Shown one piece after another: positions 15,316-19,001 of a stretch of 19,001 nucleotides of DNA. The notes under the pieces were generated by a model, which was not told the DNA's origin, did no database searches, and was given only the letters and a program-made list of their open reading frames with translations. The DNA comes from Gammaproteobacteria bacterium (lineage in GTDB: Bacteria; Gemmatimonadota; Gemmatimonadetes; Longimicrobiales; Gaopeijiaceae), in contig JAHEKL010000010.1 in assembly GCA_024638345.1 (NCBI GenBank), forward strand, positions 4,704 to 23,704. Direction: 5' to 3'. Both the position numbers and the translations under genes were made by a program. The stretch's first letter is position 1. The number at the start of each line of letters is the position of its first letter.

Positions 15316-17067
15316 CTACCGGCCTCTAGCGATGATCCCTTCCTGAATCTGGATGAACGTGTTCGTACCCTCGATGAACTGGCCCAGATTCGAGCCCGGG
15401 TTCGCCCTGCCGTAATCCCCGGCCTGGTTGAACATGTTCAGCGCTTCACGAAAGACCGGGAGACTCGCCTGCGCGGACTGGACCGTGTTCGGCGCGTTGG
15501 CCGCTTCCGCCTGACGATAGCGTGCGTAGCCGTGGAAGAAATTGATCTGTGAACGTAGAGCCGGAGATATGTCCAACTCTCTCGCGACGTTGTACGCCTG
15601 CACGGCACCGTTGAGATCGCCCTGCCCCTGGTCCAGGGTGTTGTAGCCGTAGCCGAAGATCTGCGTGGCGAGCACATCCGCGGGCTGCTCGCCGCGCTCG
15701 GCTGCCTGCGCGAAGGCGTCTCCGGCCTCCTGCACGCGACCCTCCTGCAGCAGCCACTGTCCAATCCGAGCGTAGGCGTTCGGAAGCTCCGGATTGATTC
15801 TCACGGCTCCTTCGAGCGTGGTGATCGCCTGATCCACCCGACCCGCCCGGAAGTAGGCGTTCGCGACCTGGCTCCTCACCTGTGCGTTGTCCGGGAAGAA
15901 CTCCATCCCGCGCTCGCCCATGGCCAGGGCCGCGTCGTACTCGCCCAGCGCAACATGCGCGGCGACGACGTTGCCTAGGTAGGCCGCCGGCGCCTCTGAA
16001 CCCTTGGCCTCGAGGACCACGGTCAGGGAGTTGACGGCCTTCTGGAAGAGATCGGCGACCTCCGGAGCGAGAGGGGCCGGCTCCCCACCCTGCGGCTGAG
16101 GAGTCATGGACTGCATCGCGCCGGCAGCGCGAACCGCCATCGACCCGTACTGCTCGTGCAGATCTATGTTTTCGGGATCCTGCTCGAGTCCGGCCTCCAG
16201 CAGCCCCATCGCGCCCACGTCGTCCCCGGTCTGCGCCAGGTCGTACGCGACACGCATACGGATAGCCACGTTGTTCGGGTTCAACTCGAGGTAGCGCGAG
16301 TAGTAGTCGCGGGCGGCTTCGGTCTCACCCACCTGACTCGCGACGTATCCAGCGCTCTCGAGCGCGTTGATGTTGAAAGGATCCGCCTCGAGGAGTAGAT
16401 CGAATTGGGCCAGCGATTCGTCGAATTGCTCGAGTTCCAGGTAGGTACGGGCCAGTGCGGCGCGGGCCTCCATCGACTCGGGCGCCAACTCGACGGCGCG
16501 GGAGCAGTAGTTGAGCGCGCCGTCCCAATTGGAGGAGTTGTACTCCATTCCGCAGAACGCGATCTGACTCACCTTGTCGATCGTGGCCTCGAAGAACGCC
16601 ATCACGTGCTCGACCGCAGTATCCACATCGTTGGCGCCGACGGTCTGAGGTTCGACCGCGAAGACCTCACCGGCCGGAATCGTGATGAACTGCGCAGAGT
16701 ACTCGACCATGTCCCCCTGCTGATCGTACCGACCGCAGAAGATCATGGGGACCTGGATCTGCGCTGCCAACTGCTGAGACAGGATGCAGTTGAGGTCTCG
16801 CAGACGCATGTCGTATTCTCGAGCCGCGTCGTCGATGTCGTCGTCCGACATCGCAACGTGGGTCGCGATGTCGATTCGGTCCCGAAGCTCTTCGGCCAGG
16901 TCGCGACCAAAGTTCTCCCGAGCGTTCTCGGCTGGGGTCAGGTCTGCGACCAGGACCCGCATTCGGCCACCGGCCTGAGCGTCGGCCGCCTGGTACGTCA
17001 GCGGTACGGTCAGGATAACCGCAACAAGTGCCGCAAGGCTCGTTCTCAAAGGCTTCATTTCGAACAT
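15316..17067 (-). CDS. Secreted TPR-repeat protein with an uncharacterised N-terminal domain
   Basis: The 583-residue product has a Sec signal peptide (hydrophobic at about 9-26, probable cleavage after AADA at 30), so it should act in the periplasm or be exported. Residues about 35-170 form an alpha/beta domain starting MRVLVADLTPAENARENFGRDL, which recalls the TolB-N or FlgO-like domains that precede TPRs in other secreted proteins; I cannot name it. From about 168 onward TPR-like helix pairs follow (for example 180-230, 232-268, 269-300, 360-425, 428-460), broken by a Pro/Gly/Gln-rich linker at about 318-335. Four cysteines (94, 111, 172, 188) could pair as disulfides. The ATG at 17067 has AGGAG eight bases upstream; an ATG three codons later lacks one. 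It is a single-gene unit with its own terminator. It probably scaffolds protein complexes, but no function can be assigned. Confidence 0.85.
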   Translation of the reverse strand: MFEMKPLRTSLAALVAVILTVPLTYQAADAQAGGRMRVLVADLTPAENARENFGRDLAEELRDRIDIATHVAMSDDDIDDAAREYDMRLRDLNCILSQQLAAQIQVPMIFCGRYDQQGDMVEYSAQFITIPAGEVFAVEPQTVGANDVDTAVEHVMAFFEATIDKVSQIAFCGMEYNSSNWDGALNYCSRAVELAPESMEARAALARTYLELEQFDESLAQFDLLLEADPFNINALESAGYVASQVGETEAARDYYSRYLELNPNNVAIRMRVAYDLAQTGDDVGAMGLLEAGLEQDPENIDLHEQYGSMAVRAAGAMQSMTPQPQGGEPAPLAPEVADLFQKAVNSLTVVLEAKGSEAPAAYLGNVVAAHVALGEYDAALAMGERGMEFFPDNAQVRSQVANAYFRAGRVDQAITTLEGAVRINPELPNAYARIGQWLLQEGRVQEAGDAFAQAAERGEQPADVLATQIFGYGYNTLDQGQGDLNGAVQAYNVARELDISPALRSQINFFHGYARYRQAEAANAPNTVQSAQASLPVFREALNMFNQAGDYGRANPGSNLGQFIEGTNTFIQIQEGIIARGR

Positions 17068-17075
17068 GTGCCGCA

Positions 17076-17080
17076 CTCCT
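17076..17080 (-). promoter_or_regulatory. Shine-Dalgarno site of the TPR protein gene
   Basis: AGGAG on the minus strand lies eight bases before the ATG at 17067. It favours this start over the ATG at 17058 and over longer in-frame readings. Confidence 0.7.
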
Positions 17081-17097
17081 GCATCTCGCGGGGGACT

Positions 17098-17128
17098 GTG
17101 GCAATACCACTCCGTCCACGAGTGGACG
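17098..17128. repeat. Two adjacent inverted repeats in the leader of the TPR gene
   Basis: CGTCCAC-GA-GTGGACG at 17113-17128 is a perfect 7-bp inverted repeat with a 2-base centre. GTGG-CAATA-CCAC at 17098-17110 is a 4-bp stem with a 5-base loop. Both lie 31 to 61 bases before the TPR gene start and could be an operator or leader-RNA hairpins. Function is unknown. Confidence 0.35.
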
Positions 17129-17414
17129 AAGCGTCGCAGTAGTTGGGACGCTGCCACCGGCGGGCGGGCGGTCTCATTGGCGGACGGCCTCCAAGAGAAT
17201 GCTTGAATCTTGTCACGTCAACTGCTCCCGCCGGGGCACACAGATGTTTACGCAGCGCCTGTTACGAGTCGAAATACTGCACCGCAAACCGAAAAGATCC
17301 GCGGCTCAACGGCCGTCGGGGTCGGAACAGGGCCCCCCCCCGGGGGTCTCCGCAACGCGGCCGAACTGAAAACGTCAACCGATCCGACCCGCTCGGAGCG
17401 CCACTCCGCCGTCC

Positions 17415-18560
17415 ATGTCGCACAAGAAGCGTGCCGATCTGATCGTCGTCGGTGGCGGCGTGATCGGACTGGCCATCGCGATCGAGACGGCGCGGCGGGG
17501 GATCGCGGTCACTCTGCTGGAGCGTTCCGTCCCGGGCCGAGGATCCACGTGGGCCGCTGCGGGCATGCTCTCCCCCTTGGGGGAAGCTCGAGATCGTGGC
17601 CCGTTTCTCGATTTTGCGCTAGAAAGCCTTCAGATGTACAGGTCCTGGGCTGAGAGCCTGAACGCTGCGTCTGGACTGTCCTTCGACTACAGCGAGCGCG
17701 GAAAGCTCCACTGCGCCCGCTCAGAGTCGGAGTCCGTCGAACTCGAGCGTCGGCTTCGCTGGGCGCAGCGTGAGGGAATTCGCGCCGAGTCGCTCTCGCG
17801 TGAAGACCTCCGCAAGGTGGTGCCTGGCATCTCCGAGTCGTTCGACACGGCGCTTCTCGTTCACGACGACTTCCGAGTGGACAATCGGAGACTAGTGGAC
17901 GCTCTCCTGGTGTCCCTGCGTCGGGCCGGTGTGCGGGTGCGAGTGGGGGCCCGAGTAGAAGGCGCCGTGATCTCGGAAGGCAGAATCGTCGGGCTCACGC
18001 TCGAGAGCGGCGAGCGAATCGAGGGTGGATCCGTCATCCTTGCGGCAGGCGCTTGGTCGGCGGGGGTGCGGGGTCTGCCTCGTCCGCCCGAGGTTCATCC
18101 GGTGCGAGGTCAGATGCTCGCACTGGTCCCGAGCGTCGCTCCCTCCACTCGGGTGCTCGAATCCGAGGACATCTATCTTGTGCCTCGTGAGGACGGTCGT
18201 CTGCTGGTGGGCGCCACGGTGGAAGAGGTGGGATTCGACGACGCGAACACCGCTGGTGGCATACACCGGCTCTTGTCCGGGGCCATCGACCTGATTCCGC
18301 GCCTGGAGTCGGCGCGTGTGGGCGAGATCTGGGCTGGGCTGCGACCGGGAACGGCGGACGAGCTCCCGATCATCGGCCCCGACCCCGAGGTCGAAGGGTT
18401 GATTCATGCGACCGGTCACTTCCGCAACGGAATACTCCTGGCTCCACTGACGGCCCGAATCGTGGCCGATTTGGTGGAGGACCATGCCGCTGCGTCGATC
18501 CCGCCGGCCTTTCTGCCCGGGCGCCCGTTCGGGACCCAGCCCTCGAGCGTGAGCTGCTGA
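17415..18560 (+). CDS. thiO: FAD-dependent glycine oxidase, ThiO type
   Basis: ThiO oxidises glycine to iminoglycine, used for the thiazole ring of thiamine in aerobes; it belongs to the D-amino-acid oxidase family. The 381-residue product has the FAD dinucleotide loop LIVVGGGVIGLAIAIE (9-24), the acidic LLER ending the second strand (34-37), STWAAAGMLSP (44-54), which is typical of ThiO, the family ending GLRPGTADELPIIGP and GHFRNGILLAP near the C-terminus. The length fits. The ATG at 17415 is the first possible start after an in-frame stop at 17367. The ribosome site is poor (CGGAG, 16 bases away). No thiS, thiG or thiE lies beside it here, so another amine substrate is possible. Confidence 0.85.
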   Translation: MSHKKRADLIVVGGGVIGLAIAIETARRGIAVTLLERSVPGRGSTWAAAGMLSPLGEARDRGPFLDFALESLQMYRSWAESLNAASGLSFDYSERGKLHCARSESESVELERRLRWAQREGIRAESLSREDLRKVVPGISESFDTALLVHDDFRVDNRRLVDALLVSLRRAGVRVRVGARVEGAVISEGRIVGLTLESGERIEGGSVILAAGAWSAGVRGLPRPPEVHPVRGQMLALVPSVAPSTRVLESEDIYLVPREDGRLLVGATVEEVGFDDANTAGGIHRLLSGAIDLIPRLESARVGEIWAGLRPGTADELPIIGPDPEVEGLIHATGHFRNGILLAPLTARIVADLVEDHAAASIPPAFLPGRPFGTQPSSVSC

Positions 18561-18584
18561 GCTCATCGCCGTGTCGGGCCGGAT

Positions 18585-18601
18585 GGGGCGTCACACGCCC
18601 C
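18585..18601 (+). terminator. Hairpin after thiO, possible terminator
   Basis: GGGGCGT-CAC-ACGCCCC forms a perfect 7-bp stem with a 3-base loop, 24 bases after the thiO stop. There is no real T-tract behind it, so intrinsic termination is uncertain. Its position between thiO and the next promoter fits an end of transcription. Confidence 0.4.
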
Positions 18602-18619
18602 TCGGTGCGCCTTCCTGCG

Positions 18620-18648
18620 TTGACACCGGTGTTTGCCGCGGGTAGCGT
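18620..18648 (+). promoter_or_regulatory. Promoter of the ABC transporter gene
   Basis: TTGACA (18620-18625) matches the sigma-70 -35 consensus exactly. Seventeen bases later TAGCGT (18643-18648) keeps the key T, A and final T of the -10 element. The start of transcription would be at about 18655-18657, directly in front of the Fur-like palindrome. Confidence 0.55.
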
Positions 18649-18660
18649 TCATCCACGTGA

Positions 18661-18677
18661 TTGAAACTGATTCTCAA
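18661..18677. promoter_or_regulatory. Fur-box-like palindrome before the ABC transporter gene
   Basis: TTGAAACTGATTCTCAA matches the 7-1-7 Fur consensus (TGATAAT-n-ATTATCA) at 11 of 14 positions: TGAAACT-G-ATTCTCA at 18662-18676, with outer T and A pairing. It starts a few bases after the predicted transcription start, a place where bound repressor would block RNA polymerase. Iron-dependent repression by Fur is inferred. Confidence 0.6.
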
Positions 18678-18692
18678 CTGACCGCCGAGTCG

Positions 18693-19001
18693 ATGTCCTC
18701 TCCCGTCATCCAGCTGGACGGCGTAAGCAAGCGCTTTCGACCGGGCCCCGTCGAGGCCCTGGACGACGTCTCGTTCGACGTCGCCGAAGGCGAGATCGTC
18801 ACCGTGCTGGGCCCCTCGGGGTGCGGGAAGACGACCACGCTTCGTCTGATCGCGGGATTCGAGGTGCCGGACGAGGGTCGGATCTCGGTCGGGGGACAGA
18901 CGGTGGCCGGACCCGGTTGCTGGGTGCCTCCCGAGAAGCGGGGCGTGGGGATGGTCTTCCAGGACTACGCGCTCTTCCCGCATCTGACCGTGGGTGAGAA
19001 C
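18693..19001 (+). CDS. ABC transporter ATP-binding subunit, probable Fe(III) importer (partial, cut by window edge)
   Basis: The first 103 residues of a cytoplasmic ATPase that powers a substrate-binding-protein-dependent importer. Visible are PVIQLDGVSKRF at the start, Walker A GPSGCGKTT (40-48) and the Q-loop in VFQDYALFPHLTVGEN (Gln90). The stretch WVPPEKRGVGMVFQDYALFP is of the PotA/FbpC group (iron(III), spermidine, sulfate or phosphonate importers). The Fur-like box upstream makes an iron(III) FbpC-type role the best guess. The start is taken as the ATG at 18693. An in-frame GTG at 18657 would add 12 residues, place the Fur-like box inside the gene and be almost leaderless. Neither has a good ribosome site. 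The ABC signature and Walker B lie beyond the window. Confidence 0.85.
   Translation, partial: MSSPVIQLDGVSKRFRPGPVEALDDVSFDVAEGEIVTVLGPSGCGKTTTLRLIAGFEVPDEGRISVGGQTVAGPGCWVPPEKRGVGMVFQDYALFPHLTVGEN

Larger units (their letters stand above)
17068..17414. other. Divergent intergenic region between the TPR gene and thiO
   Basis: These 347 bases must hold both divergent promoters. I found no convincing pair. The best minus-strand candidate is TTGACG at 17221-17216 with only a weak -10 (TCTCTT, 17198-17193). No plus-strand candidate is acceptable. Other contents are two small inverted repeats at 17098-17128, GC-rich triplet-like runs at 17158-17171, and a run of nine C followed by five G at 17333-17346. 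No small gene or RNA is recognisable. Confidence 0.5.

Noticed and set aside
17333..17346. Run of nine C followed by five G before thiO, as a possible phase-variation tract.
   Set aside because: It lies about 70 bases before the thiO start with no promoter around it. One sequence cannot show length variation, and such runs occur by chance in GC-rich intergenic DNA.
17143..17660. Short plus-strand open frames in and beyond the divergent intergenic region.
   Set aside because: They overlap the start of thiO in other frames, have low-complexity Arg/Pro/Gly content and no ribosome sites.
18591..18983. Minus-strand frame opposite the ABC transporter gene.
   Set aside because: The plus strand has Walker A and Q-loop motifs in a clear reading; the antisense frame has none.
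1..19001. Search for tRNA, rRNA, CRISPR arrays, insertion sequences and attachment sites.
   Set aside because: No cloverleaf-like sequences, spaced identical repeats, transposase motifs or terminal inverted repeats were seen by eye. Gene content is core and continuous.

Overview
The window is most of a division and cell-wall (dcw) cluster from a GC-rich, Gram-negative-type bacterium. It is followed by one secreted TPR protein, a glycine oxidase-like gene and the start of an iron-type ABC importer gene. The organism cannot be named from this sequence. The compact cluster, the DAP-type MurE signature, the FtsI carrying one PASTA domain and the lack of murB and ddl between murC and ftsQ would fit Gemmatimonadota or a related phylum, but that is inference at modest confidence.

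Region 1 (about 15165 down to 1, minus strand) is one continuous unit in transcription order: mraZ, rsmH, ftsL, ftsI (PASTA), murE, murF, mraY, murD, ftsW, murG, murC, ftsQ, ftsA, with what may be the ATG of ftsZ at the left edge. Nearly every junction is a 4-bp ATGA or GTGA overlap, an 8-bp overlap or direct abutment. The largest gap is 19 bp (mraZ to rsmH), so there is no room for internal terminators and translational coupling is likely. MurC, MurD, MurE and MurF build the UDP-MurNAc-pentapeptide, MraY and MurG make lipid I and lipid II, FtsW and FtsI polymerise and crosslink septal peptidoglycan, and FtsL, FtsQ and FtsA belong to the divisome. The leader of mraZ carries five 10-bp-phased GTGG-like repeats, as expected of MraZ-binding boxes. 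An inverted repeat TTGACC-N9-GGTCAA overlaps the probable promoter.

Region 2 (15251 to 17067, minus strand) is a secreted TPR protein gene ending in a perfect 12-bp hairpin terminator that insulates it from mraZ. A 347-bp divergent intergenic region follows (17068 to 17414), with small inverted repeats but no convincing promoter.

Region 3 (17415 to 19001, plus strand) holds a ThiO-type FAD-dependent glycine oxidase gene and, after a short hairpin, the first 103 codons of an ABC transporter ATPase. A TTGACA-N17-TAGCGT promoter and a Fur-box-like palindrome sit directly in front of the ATPase, pointing to iron uptake.

The window is mostly ordinary core-genome content. I see no mobile elements, CRISPR arrays, tRNAs or rRNAs, and no evidence of a new defence or biosynthetic system. 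The points most worth a second look are the MraZ-type operator, the Fur-type operator, altered motifs in FtsA, FtsW, RsmH and MurF, and the uncharacterised N-terminal domain of the TPR protein.
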